Shown here piece by piece: positions 1 through 8,840 of a DNA stretch of 26,469 nucleotides (position 1 is its first letter; every line of letters starts with the position of its first letter). The stretch is taken from the IMG/VR virus record IMGVR_UViG_3300001533_000229, positions 1 to 26,469 of that record; one strand, 5' to 3'. Below the pieces are notes generated by a model, which was not told the DNA's origin, made no database searches, and saw only the letters and a program-made list of their open reading frames with translations. The stretch is from a virus. The translations under genes were made by a program, and so were the position numbers.

Positions 1-3000
1 AAAGCAGTGATACCATTACTCTTTGTTATTATATGTGAAGCACCGCTTGCATTGACCTGTATAGCACTTAAACTGTTTATACTCTGCCAATCTACCCCAT
101 CATTCACTAATATATTAGCTTTTGTAGCTTCTCCACTAGACGCTTCATACGTAGTACTTGCTAATAGATTATAAGGCACACCATCTCCCGGTATTTGTTG
201 CCATCTATGTTCAGGATTCTCTATATTAAACGTGTCTTTGTTTAATACATCAAATGTGGATGAACTACGTAAACGCCAATCTGCTACACTGTATGTTTCT
301 CCCTCTTCTTTTTCAATCACACAATCATATAGTCTTGTGTTGTTTAACCATATGTCTCCTAGAAAATAAGGAGGAGAAGGTTGCTCTTGGAATACTTTTA
401 TATTAGTAGAATTGTTTTGACGCTCTATGATACTTTGTAATGTAGCATCAATATCACCATATGTAGATGTGTTTACATAAGGAGCATCACTACCTAATGA
501 GGTGATACCACTCGACCATACCGGCATCTCAGCAAGGTTATACACAGCACTGTCATATTCTATTGCTTCTATTGTACATTCTAGATTCGCATTATAACCT
601 ATACTGGTGATGACACATTCAGATGTTTCTAGATTATACTCTCCAAAACTGAATAAATCTCCTATGAGTATTTCATCTTCTACTACTGTCTGATCTAGAT
701 AGAGTGTATTTGTAGTACCTTCATATGTGATAAGTTTGTATGTGACAAAATCATCTTCAGTTCTTATGAGGATACCATATTCTTTACCAGCCTCCATAGT
801 ACAAGCTTCATCTACTATGAGTTGAGTGATTAACCCACTATCTACTGTATAGTTAGACACACGCCCTGAACATAATCCTAGAAGAGCTGCGTCATGCTGT
901 ACTAATATCTTATCACCTCTTGTAGCAACAAGTGCGTCCATAGATGTAGTAAAATTAAATATCCTCTGCTGTATCTGCATTGAATTAAGAAAGTATCTTG
1001 CTAAATTATAAGCCTGTATAACGTTATCTACGTATGCTATTTCTATAGTTTCAGCATTAGTAGGGTTATCTGAGTCAGAAGCAGTGATAGTGTCTACTTT
1101 ATACCCTACATTTGCATTAATGAACTGTACTGTAACTCCATCAGGTAATTCTCCTAACACACGAGAAACACTAAATGAGTCTTTAATCATATTTCTAGCA
1201 GTAAACATCTGTATAGGATTAGGACGTTCAATTTCTGGAAGTATAGTGTATTTACCATCTATCACAGCAAACGTTGCTCTTGCAGTACCACAGATAAGTG
1301 TAAGTTCTTGTTCTAATGTTGTTTCAGTACTACACACACCATTACATGTATACCCTTCAGTTTCACACCATGTATGAAAAGCTTTTATAGATGGCATATC
1401 AAAGTATTCTTCAGTAAACGGTATAGGGTGTTGTGTTAATGATTCATTCGTCAATGCTTCGACAAATAAACTAGCAGGATTGTTAGTTTCACGTACAATC
1501 CACGTATCTGTGTCACTATCATAATCTTTTGCAAATCTACTCACAACTACATTTAGATTATTTATTGTACCTGATAACTGTTCTGATGCTTTAATACGTA
1601 ATGCCATGATGACTAATGTACTGGCAGTATCAGCATCTATAGGTGTAATATAATTATTTTCTGTATCTACTTGCTGTGTACGTATATTTGTCCATGTCAG
1701 ATTCTCTAAGTAAGCAGCATCAAGATGGTCTATATTGGTTTTAGTAATTTTGATATCATATTGACCTCTAACAGGAAAATCTATAGTATAAGCAGTCCTA
1801 ACACTTTTACGTGTACCGCCTCTTATAAAATCCGTATACGCAGTTGTCCATGTAGTATCAGTTTTTAATTTATATTCAATAGTAAAATCAACTTGTTTTC
1901 CTACTATCTTTGAATTTGAATTGATTTTTCCAATACCTTGTAATAATCCTAATTCTATATCTGCATGTTTCACATTCATAGATGTTGTGTAGTATTGAGG
2001 AATATCATATGTACAGTTTTTATTGAGAGATGTCTGTGTTACTTGATATGGGTAATGTTTTGGCATCGCTCCATTATAACCAAATGAAATATCAACATCA
2101 GTATAGATACCAGTCTTTTGTAAATATGAGAGCGTGATAGTAGCAGTTTCAGTTTGTAGTGTGTAGGTATCTTTTAATGTAATAACAGTATAGGTTGCAC
2201 TTTCTACTTGATATTCACCTTCATTTAATCCACCTTGAATCAAGACACGTGAACCAGCTTTTATCATAGTGGTATTAAAACCACTACCTGTGATAGTGTT
2301 CTGTGTAGCCTGTATAGTCACAGTTTTTTCTTCATACACACGTTCTGCAAGTGTAGTATCCCCTAATTGAATCATATTCACTACACTAGGCTCATATCCT
2401 ATTACATATAACTGATGAAGATATTGGTTTTGCTTAAATATCTGAGGGGTTTCTTGGCTTGTAGCACTTAATCTCTCTGTAGTATCTACATTATCTGTAT
2501 AATCATTACCACCATAACTAGGTGTTAGCTTTGTAGTACCATATACAACAGGGACTATCTGATATTGCTCTTGTGCATTGAGTTTCCCTTGCATAGAATA
2601 TGTAGGGTCTACATTTAGACCTTCTGGTGGTGATACATAGTCAAAGATACCGCCTGCAATCCATGCAGCTTGACTTGCTGCAGCCATAAGACCCCATGAC
2701 ATACCACCAGTAGCAATACCAATACCAATTACAAGGGCACCAACTCCTATCATTGTGGCTATTTTCCAACCATCTCTACCTGCTGGTAATACTTTAATAA
2801 TCAATGTGTCATCTATATAGGGCTTTATTTCTGCATAATTTTCAGTTATCTCAGTATCATTAAGAATAATAATACATTGTTCTATAGGAATATCTATCTT
2901 CTGTAAATCAAATAGTTCTTGTATAGTGTAATCTACGGAGTCATATTCAATAATTTCTTTTTCAGATGAAAAAGGGTTAGGTTGTACAATAACTTTTACT

Positions 3001-3005
3001 GACAC
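1..3005 (-). CDS. J: Tail tip attachment protein (lambda gpJ-like), partial
   Basis: Seen: a minus-strand frame open from a GTG at 3005 to the window start, 1001 codons with no stop, so the C-terminus is missing. The GTG has a GGAG seven bases upstream and lies inside the end of the NlpC/P60 gene (29-base overlap). Residues 1-80 look like the small beta-grasp domain of lambda tail assembly protein I; residues about 82-115 are a glycine/alanine-rich hydrophobic segment (MIGVGALVIGIGIATGG), as found at the I/J boundary. Next comes a J-like stretch (LNAQEQYQIVPVVYGT) followed by long beta-rich sequence. Known: J-type proteins form the tail tip hub, contact the receptor and seal the tail channel. 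Position as the last gene after M-, L- and K-like genes supports this. The receptor-binding end, usually the most variable part, is outside the window. Confidence 0.85.
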   Translation of the reverse strand, partial: MSVKVIVQPNPFSSEKEIIEYDSVDYTIQELFDLQKIDIPIEQCIIILNDTEITENYAEIKPYIDDTLIIKVLPAGRDGWKIATMIGVGALVIGIGIATGGMSWGLMAAASQAAWIAGGIFDYVSPPEGLNVDPTYSMQGKLNAQEQYQIVPVVYGTTKLTPSYGGNDYTDNVDTTERLSATSQETPQIFKQNQYLHQLYVIGYEPSVVNMIQLGDTTLAERVYEEKTVTIQATQNTITGSGFNTTMIKAGSRVLIQGGLNEGEYQVESATYTVITLKDTYTLQTETATITLSYLQKTGIYTDVDISFGYNGAMPKHYPYQVTQTSLNKNCTYDIPQYYTTSMNVKHADIELGLLQGIGKINSNSKIVGKQVDFTIEYKLKTDTTWTTAYTDFIRGGTRKSVRTAYTIDFPVRGQYDIKITKTNIDHLDAAYLENLTWTNIRTQQVDTENNYITPIDADTASTLVIMALRIKASEQLSGTINNLNVVVSRFAKDYDSDTDTWIVRETNNPASLFVEALTNESLTQHPIPFTEEYFDMPSIKAFHTWCETEGYTCNGVCSTETTLEQELTLICGTARATFAVIDGKYTILPEIERPNPIQMFTARNMIKDSFSVSRVLGELPDGVTVQFINANVGYKVDTITASDSDNPTNAETIEIAYVDNVIQAYNLARYFLNSMQIQQRIFNFTTSMDALVATRGDKILVQHDAALLGLCSGRVSNYTVDSGLITQLIVDEACTMEAGKEYGILIRTEDDFVTYKLITYEGTTNTLYLDQTVVEDEILIGDLFSFGEYNLETSECVITSIGYNANLECTIEAIEYDSAVYNLAEMPVWSSGITSLGSDAPYVNTSTYGDIDATLQSIIERQNNSTNIKVFQEQPSPPYFLGDIWLNNTRLYDCVIEKEEGETYSVADWRLRSSSTFDVLNKDTFNIENPEHRWQQIPGDGVPYNLLASTTYEASSGEATKANILVNDGVDWQSINSLSAIQVNASGASHIITKSNGITA

Positions 3006-3369
3006 TATAAAACTCCATTTTAGTAAATCTTTGTAATGAACGTGCATATATAGGTTCAAATATACTATCTTTTGTACTAGAGGCATGTAGTATACCGTTT
3101 TCCGTATATACCCCCATATGTACAGGATATTCTCCCATATACAACAACACTATAGCACATTCCTCTGGAGTGTCTATACGCTCTCCTAACAACAAAGCAC
3201 GCTCTACTGTAATCTCATGTTCTGCTTGCTCCAGTGTATATGAAAAATCATATTTTGGCAAGGTATATCCATGGTCTGCTAAATAGAGATATACTAAGCC
3301 ATAACAATCACATCCTGTTGAGGCTCTCCCATGTAGCTTGTACGGGATACCTATGTATTTATTGTCCAT
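2977..3369 (-). CDS. K: NlpC/P60 peptidase, tail assembly protein (gpK-like)
   Basis: A 130-residue NlpC/P60-fold cysteine peptidase. The nucleophile block is GCDCYGLVYLYL (Cys at residue 22 in the DCxGL pattern) and the catalytic His is in VHMGVYTENGILHAS near residues 84-96. Start ATG 3369 has AGGAG five bases upstream. Known: gpK-type proteins of lambda-like phages carry such a domain; it sits at the tail tip during assembly and may cut peptidoglycan during DNA entry. The JAMM domain seen N-terminally in lambda gpK is absent, so this is the short form. It lies between the L-like and J-like genes, the expected place. Preceded by a 59-base gap containing no convincing gene. Confidence 0.88.
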   Translation of the reverse strand: MDNKYIGIPYKLHGRASTGCDCYGLVYLYLADHGYTLPKYDFSYTLEQAEHEITVERALLLGERIDTPEECAIVLLYMGEYPVHMGVYTENGILHASSTKDSIFEPIYARSLQRFTKMEFYSVSKSYCTT

Positions 3370-3428
3370 ATGTACTCCTATTGCATATAAATGCTGTGGT
3401 GCGAATCCTCGTAAGTCTGAAGGGTGGT

Positions 3429-3914
3429 TTAGAAGATTCCAGGGAACTTGTCTGGAGTTTTACGTAGTTTTGGGTATGCATATTTCAGATATTCTAGATA
3501 ATATAATTCTCCAGATACTGTTTTTCTTGTAACCTGTACATTTCGTAATATATATTCACGTGTGATTTCTATACCATTATCAGATAATATAGAAGTTCTT
3601 GTAGCATCTGCCAAGCGTTCTGTGACTGTTATGATTTCACCAGAAGGTACTTGCATAACAAATTCAGCAAGTCGTCTATCTACGTTATTGATAACCAGTC
3701 TAGCAGGACGGATTGTCTCGCCCTCCTGCGGCATAGTAAAGTCAAACGCAAAAGGCTCATAGGTAACGCCATTGCTTTCTATAGCTTGGTAGTTGTTTAC
3801 AAAATGTAATGGAACAGTTGCTCCGGTATAATTTAATGTAAGTAATGTCACATAGGGGCTACCTAGAGATTGTTTCTGAGAATCATTTCTAAATATAGTA
3901 CTAATTGGTCTCAT
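3429..3914 (-). CDS. DUF1833-type minor tail protein (gpL position)
   Basis: 161 residues, beta-rich, resembling the DUF1833 family: it opens with a region giving YVTLLTLNYTGATVPLHFVNN, has YEPFAFDFTMPQEGE near residues 52-66 and ends in YAYPKLRKTPDKFPGIF. Seen: ATG 3914 overlaps the end of the upstream M-like gene by four bases (ATGA), a coupling arrangement. Known: in lambda-like tips, the L protein follows M and binds the hub. Inferred: by position this is the L-like adaptor between distal tail and NlpC/J proteins. The cysteine ligands of the lambda gpL iron-sulphur cluster are not visible, so it is not a simple gpL orthologue. Confidence 0.7.
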   Translation of the reverse strand: MRPISTIFRNDSQKQSLGSPYVTLLTLNYTGATVPLHFVNNYQAIESNGVTYEPFAFDFTMPQEGETIRPARLVINNVDRRLAEFVMQVPSGEIITVTERLADATRTSILSDNGIEITREYILRNVQVTRKTVSGELYYLEYLKYAYPKLRKTPDKFPGIF

Positions 3915-4273
3915 GGTAGCACCTCTACAGTGAATGTAGTTACAAAAGCATTATAGGCGAATGCCGTAGTAGAAGGTAGTTCACCTACAAACCGCATTTC
4001 AACAGCTTGTGTAGTTTTACGTGGGTGTACCCAATTAAAGGGTAATGTGCCATTTTTACATGTAGTAGTATAAAATACATCAAATATATCTACTTGTGCA
4101 GATGTTAATGTAATTTGGATAGAGAACCGTACAGGCACTGCTGTGAACAAACTACGCTGTAGGTTCGGCCCTGAATCCATTTCAGTTTCTAATTTTGCGT
4201 TTGCTCTAGTTTCACCAAAACCTGATTGATTAGTAAACTCTGGTAAACCTATATCCCAATCTATTTCTGTCAT
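3911..4273 (-). CDS. M: Minor tail protein, gpM-like
   Basis: 120 residues with the pattern of small distal-tail proteins: an Arg/Met/Gly stretch (LETEMDSGPNLQRSLFTAVP, residues 28-47), then LTSAQVDIFDVFY and a final beta strand ending EVLP. Known: lambda gpM (Phage_min_tail) has a similar size and organisation and sits between tape measure and gpL. Its ATG at 4273 shares a base with the stop of the tape measure gene, so it is probably translated by coupling. Function as distal tail ring is inferred from family resemblance and position. Confidence 0.65.
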   Translation of the reverse strand: MTEIDWDIGLPEFTNQSGFGETRANAKLETEMDSGPNLQRSLFTAVPVRFSIQITLTSAQVDIFDVFYTTTCKNGTLPFNWVHPRKTTQAVEMRFVGELPSTTAFAYNAFVTTFTVEVLP

Positions 4274-7215
4274 TATCGTACTCCTTGACGCCGTGTTCCA
4301 TATGTAGCACCCATAGTTTTATCAAATTCCCCTGAAGCCATACCACGTTTTACTACATCTAACACATACACATCTATACTTGTTGTGCCATCTGCATTCT
4401 TACGTTCTTTGGTTTCTACATTAGCTTGTGAATTATTGTTCACAGTAACATATACATTAGTATTACTACCGCCACCGCTCACACCTAATTTGCCATCAGA
4501 GCCACGTGTGAGGGGCAACACGGCTTCACTACCGGCTTCCCCTATTACACTTGCACCTGTAGGAGTATTGCGTGTAATCATACTATTTGCAATGTAGCCG
4601 TCTTTGAACACATCACCTTTTGCTGAATATGTGATAGCACCAGACCCTGTTGAAGCAGTACCTTCTGCTTCTCCGCTTATGAAACCATTTAGCATAGCTA
4701 TACCGCCACCTGCAGCTAGTAACGCCCAACCCTTATCATCATTAGATTTATCACTATCTAACAGTAATTTTATGCCTGATTCAATCAATAATGCAGGTAA
4801 TGCTTCCATGATAGCTTGAGCAACACCTGCCATAGATGCAGCGAACCCTTCACCGAATGTAGCACCTTCTTTTAAGCTCTTTCCTAAATCTTCAAAAGCT
4901 GGTATTAGTTGACTACGTACCGCAGAGGCAAGTCCAGTCAATATATCATAAAACATACTCGTTTCAGAAACTCCCAATGCTTCCATAAGAGCATCTTGCC
5001 ATTCAAGGTCTTTTATATCTGTAATGACTACTTTTAGTTTATCAATAAGTTCTTGTTGTTCTTCTGTGAAATCACCTTCATCAAAGAACTCAATAATGCC
5101 CATACCTTTAGGAAGTGTGATGCTATCAGCTAATTGTTTCATAAATTCCATACGTTTTATTTTCTCTACATATGTTTGCCAATCTTCTGGAGTGCCTAGG
5201 AATGCTTCTATTGCATCTTGTGAGACAGCTTGTTCTTCAATTTCTGTCACAAACCCTGTAAGTATTTCTTTAATATATGCTGTATAATCACCTTTTTCAA
5301 GATATTCACGCATAGCTTCTTCTGTAGTATATCCTAAAGCAACAAGAGCATCTTTGAGTGTATCAAATTTAGCTTCACGAGCGATTTTATCAGAATACTC
5401 TTTCCAATCATCTGGAGTACCTAAGAATGCCTCAAACAAGTCAGTAGGAGTTTCATAAATTTCAATAGCTTTATCAGTAGCCTTATTTAGCAAGGCGTTA
5501 ATTTGAGAAACAAGCAATGATATAGCATTTTCATTACCATATGCAGTAGATTGTAATAGTATAGCCTTTACAGATATACCCTGTGCTACAGAAGCTTGTT
5601 GTAACTCATCTCCTAACTTTTTCATTAAGACATCTAACTGTAATTGGTCTAGATAATCTTGCCATGCATCTGGGCCACCTACAAATGCTTTAATGAGAGC
5701 GTCATGATTATATTCAGCTTCTTTAACTTCACCTTTTAATAATTCCTGTAAAGCATCATAACCATTTTCTGCTACTATAAGCATCTGTATTACTTCGGCG
5801 TCAAGATGGTCAGCTAATGTGCCTTCTTCCATATACTTAAGAGCATCCTTATAACTTATACCAGCATCAGTTAACGCAACACCTAATTCCTTGTATGACT
5901 GCGCCAAGTCTGCTTCCATGAGCGTTTTCTTTGCTTCTTTAATACCGCCAGTAATATAAGCTTCAACTAATGCTGTTTGCTGTTTTACTGTATCTGCATG
6001 ATATTTTTCTAATGATTGTTCATCTAATAGCTTATTCATTTCTATGCTTAAGCTGTTGGCAAAATCCTTTAATACTTTTAAGTCAGCAGGAGTTAAATCA
6101 GGATTAAGTTTAAAGAATTCTAAATCTTCTGTAGTATATATCCTACTAGTTACTAATGCTGTGATTTCAGAAGACACAGCATTTAATTGACTTTGTATTA
6201 TTTCTTTATTAGATTTGAACGTATCTAATCCTAAGAAACTTGCAATTACATTTTCTTGAGCAGCTTCATCTTTTATCTCTGAAATTCTAGCCTTTGTTAT
6301 CCCAAGCATTTCATCAATGACAGCTTGTGTAGCTTTATCATAGGCATCAAGGTCTTTTTTTGATAGCATAACTTTTACAGGTATCTCTGTGGGGTGTTCA
6401 GACACATAGGTTATGAAATCAGTCAAATATTTACGCTTGTTTTCTTCTTCCAAGTCTTTTTTAATATTCTTTAAGGCAATTAACCGTGTACGTAATTTAT
6501 TTAAACCTGTGCTTAATGATGATACACCATCATCTAACTCTATGCTTAAATTATCAAGAGCGCTTCCTGTACCATATACTAGTTTATTAAATTTAGCTTT
6601 AATAGCATCTGCATCTATACCTAAAGCTTGTCTCAAAGCATCTGTATCCTTATTTTCTAGAAAATTAAGACGCTCTTCTTTTGCTTTTTTCCATGATTGT
6701 TCTGCTTTATCCCAGAAATTGTCAATCTCTTTTACTAATATAGGGATTAATTTATCTAAGTCTATATTTCTTAAAGACTGTGCTGTGATTTCACCAATAA
6801 ATTCTGTACCAGTAGATTTCTCTATCATCTTACGTAACTTTTCTTTATCAGGCATTGCTGTAAGTTGAGTGATGATAGCCTCTGCGCTATTAGTATAATC
6901 TTCTACATTAAAATCATCATCTGCATACATATACATAGTGCTTTTAAGCATACTATACATGCGTGCAATGTCTATAAGAATATTTAACTCTTCTTTTAAT
7001 GCTTTAGGCTTCTTAAAGCCTTTATCGAGGTCTCTACGTAATTGCTCTTTCTCCATAAGTAAAGAAACTGCCGCAGTTTCTGCATTATAGAGTTTTGTTA
7101 ATTCATAAGCTTCTTTAGATAATCCTAAGTAAGAAGCCTCTGCATATGTGTTAGCATTCGTAAGAGCGACAGTTTTTTCTTTTAAGTCTTTTGCAGCTTG
7201 GGCTGCTTCTTTCAT
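4273..7215 (-). CDS. Tape measure protein, C-terminal part (frame-disrupted)
   Basis: 980 residues from the first ATG, but the frame is open further upstream to 7365 and that ATG has no ribosome site. The extra upstream residues (AAIGPLTIVIGTAIKSIS, then a second hydrophobic stretch) are the usual membrane-like part of tape measure proteins and fit directly behind the end of the preceding frame. The body is alpha-helical, with three related modules of the form AF(V/L)G(G/T)P(D/E)xW at residues about 510, 596 and 671. The C-terminus has GEAGSEAVLPLTRGSDGKLG (about 892-911), a hallmark of tape measure C-termini. Known: the protein sets tail length and is threaded through the tube. Inferred: made as a fusion with 7353-8840 by a -1 shift, or separated from it by a real or sequencing indel. 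Confidence 0.85.
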   Translation of the reverse strand: MKEAAQAAKDLKEKTVALTNANTYAEASYLGLSKEAYELTKLYNAETAAVSLLMEKEQLRRDLDKGFKKPKALKEELNILIDIARMYSMLKSTMYMYADDDFNVEDYTNSAEAIITQLTAMPDKEKLRKMIEKSTGTEFIGEITAQSLRNIDLDKLIPILVKEIDNFWDKAEQSWKKAKEERLNFLENKDTDALRQALGIDADAIKAKFNKLVYGTGSALDNLSIELDDGVSSLSTGLNKLRTRLIALKNIKKDLEEENKRKYLTDFITYVSEHPTEIPVKVMLSKKDLDAYDKATQAVIDEMLGITKARISEIKDEAAQENVIASFLGLDTFKSNKEIIQSQLNAVSSEITALVTSRIYTTEDLEFFKLNPDLTPADLKVLKDFANSLSIEMNKLLDEQSLEKYHADTVKQQTALVEAYITGGIKEAKKTLMEADLAQSYKELGVALTDAGISYKDALKYMEEGTLADHLDAEVIQMLIVAENGYDALQELLKGEVKEAEYNHDALIKAFVGGPDAWQDYLDQLQLDVLMKKLGDELQQASVAQGISVKAILLQSTAYGNENAISLLVSQINALLNKATDKAIEIYETPTDLFEAFLGTPDDWKEYSDKIAREAKFDTLKDALVALGYTTEEAMREYLEKGDYTAYIKEILTGFVTEIEEQAVSQDAIEAFLGTPEDWQTYVEKIKRMEFMKQLADSITLPKGMGIIEFFDEGDFTEEQQELIDKLKVVITDIKDLEWQDALMEALGVSETSMFYDILTGLASAVRSQLIPAFEDLGKSLKEGATFGEGFAASMAGVAQAIMEALPALLIESGIKLLLDSDKSNDDKGWALLAAGGGIAMLNGFISGEAEGTASTGSGAITYSAKGDVFKDGYIANSMITRNTPTGASVIGEAGSEAVLPLTRGSDGKLGVSGGGSNTNVYVTVNNNSQANVETKERKNADGTTSIDVYVLDVVKRGMASGEFDKTMGATYGTRRQGVR

Positions 7216-7352
7216 TTTGCTATGAAATATAGCATAAGAAACAGCGCTTATTGCTGCTGCTAATACTGTTAATGCAAGTGACAGTTTCCAATTAAATTTT
7301 AACGCTAAAGAAATACTTTTAATAGCAGTACCTATAACTATTGTTAATGGTC

Positions 7353-8840
7353 CTATTGCAGCGCTCTAAATCCTTGCGACCAATCAATGAATTTTTCTAG
7401 GATTTTTTTGATACTATCTGTATACCCATCAGCTAGTGAAGCTAAGTTAAGTTTTAAGTTATCTAATGCTGTACTAAAGCGCCCTTCAAGTGTCGTTGAT
7501 ATCTCTTGAGTCATGTTATAGAATTTTCCACCTTCATTCGTTAAATCAGTGAGTGCCGTCTTGATATGTGCAAATGTAATCGTATTACCTTCAACCATCT
7601 TAAAGAGTTTTTCACCAGTGACACCTAAATTCTTATTTAACTGCTCAATGATAGGCACACCAGACATGATGAATCTATTCAATTCACGCATATGAACTAC
7701 ACCACGGCTACGCACTTTACCAAACGACATTGCTACACGTTCTAGTTTATCAGAATCACCTTGAGCAACATCACCTAATCTACGTAACTCATCCATGACT
7801 TCACTTGCACTACTACCGTAGGCTAAGAGGATTTGTGCAGCATCATCTAACTCATTCAGCTGGAACGGTGTTCTAGCACTAAATTCAACAAGCTGTTCAT
7901 ATAATCTAGCACCTTTTTCCATACTCTGTGTTAATATACCAAAACGTTTTATCTGTGATTCAATACTAGCTGCCATCTTCACACCTGCAGCTGCTGCACC
8001 TAATAGAGCCGTTGTTAGATATCGGGATAATGTTCTACCAAATCTAATTACCGCATTACTTGTAGCATTCATTTGCGTAGAAAGCTGTTTGAAATACTGT
8101 GTTTGCATTTTACTGATAGCAATAGTATTTTTCTGCATAAGTGTCTTCTTAGCTTCTTCTAACGCTAATTTACGTACAACATGTACATGACGTTCTTTTG
8201 TATTAATAGCTAATTGCTCTGCTTTACTTTCTCGTATGATTGCCTGTGTATATTGGTTAGCATAAGTATTAGCAGTACGTTTTAGTGTATTACGTGAGCT
8301 GAGTAATGTTTGTCCTTTTTGTATAATGCCAATAGAAGCTTGCATATGCAGCATTTCTTTTTTAGCTAAATCATTATATTGTTCAGTATATATTAAGGCT
8401 TCTTTTCTGATAGCATTATCATTATCACGGGCTTTTGTTTCTAATTTAAGCAATTCTGTCTTTGCTTTTGTAAGAGCAGTTGTGTGCATGTCAATGGTTT
8501 GTTGTAATTTTGCTGTATAGATAGACTCTTCAGTAGCATCTCTAGCATTCTCAATACTTATACGTAATGCATCAACAGTTCTCTTATGAGTCTCTTCTGC
8601 CATAGCTACTTGTGTATTTATAGAAATTCTTTTTTGTTCTATTGCGCTAAGACGCTGTAATCCTGCTACATATGTATCTATTCCTGTGATATTATTTGTA
8701 AAACTATAATTTGTGGTACTAGCACCAACAGTACCTAACACTTGCGCTCCTTGAGCTTGTGTAGTAGCTATAGCTGCTTTTTTCTTCTCTAACACATTTA
8801 ACTTCAAAGCTAATGTATTCTTTTTAATAGTATTAGTCAT
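7353..8840 (-). CDS. Tape measure protein, central part
   Basis: 495 residues. The first 250 are coiled-coil-like; residues about 280-480 are the conserved tape measure N-terminal domain, with SRYLTTALLGAAAAGVKMAA, ESQIKRFGILTQSMEKGARL, LDDAAQILLAYGSS and LNRFIMSGVPIIEQLNKNLG. ATG 8840 overlaps the TGA of the upstream frame (ATGA) and has AAGG seven bases upstream. It stops at 7353 just inside the usual hydrophobic continuation, which resumes in the -1 frame. A fused product with the next frame would be about 1522 residues. A repeat at residues 54-79 (IDTYVAGLQRLSAIEQ...) matches copies in the upstream 438-residue protein, arguing that all three pieces are one ancestral gene. Confidence 0.85.
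   Translation of the reverse strand: MTNTIKKNTLALKLNVLEKKKAAIATTQAQGAQVLGTVGASTTNYSFTNNITGIDTYVAGLQRLSAIEQKRISINTQVAMAEETHKRTVDALRISIENARDATEESIYTAKLQQTIDMHTTALTKAKTELLKLETKARDNDNAIRKEALIYTEQYNDLAKKEMLHMQASIGIIQKGQTLLSSRNTLKRTANTYANQYTQAIIRESKAEQLAINTKERHVHVVRKLALEEAKKTLMQKNTIAISKMQTQYFKQLSTQMNATSNAVIRFGRTLSRYLTTALLGAAAAGVKMAASIESQIKRFGILTQSMEKGARLYEQLVEFSARTPFQLNELDDAAQILLAYGSSASEVMDELRRLGDVAQGDSDKLERVAMSFGKVRSRGVVHMRELNRFIMSGVPIIEQLNKNLGVTGEKLFKMVEGNTITFAHIKTALTDLTNEGGKFYNMTQEISTTLEGRFSTALDNLKLNLASLADGYTDSIKKILEKFIDWSQGFRALQ

Noticed and set aside
3370-3428. tRNA-like 3' end (GCGAATCCTCG) before the NlpC/P60 gene
   Set aside because: No anticodon or acceptor partner can be found and the T-loop sequence is wrong.
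6413-6868. 151-residue plus-strand frame inside the tape measure gene, and many similar plus-strand frames across the window
   Set aside because: They lie antisense to well-supported genes, lack ribosome sites, have no recognisable domains and show the Ser/Phe/Leu-rich composition typical of reversed helical coding sequence.
7215-7365. Group I intron or insertion splitting the tape measure
   Set aside because: The two frames overlap by 13 bases with no extra sequence between them; nothing intron-like fits.
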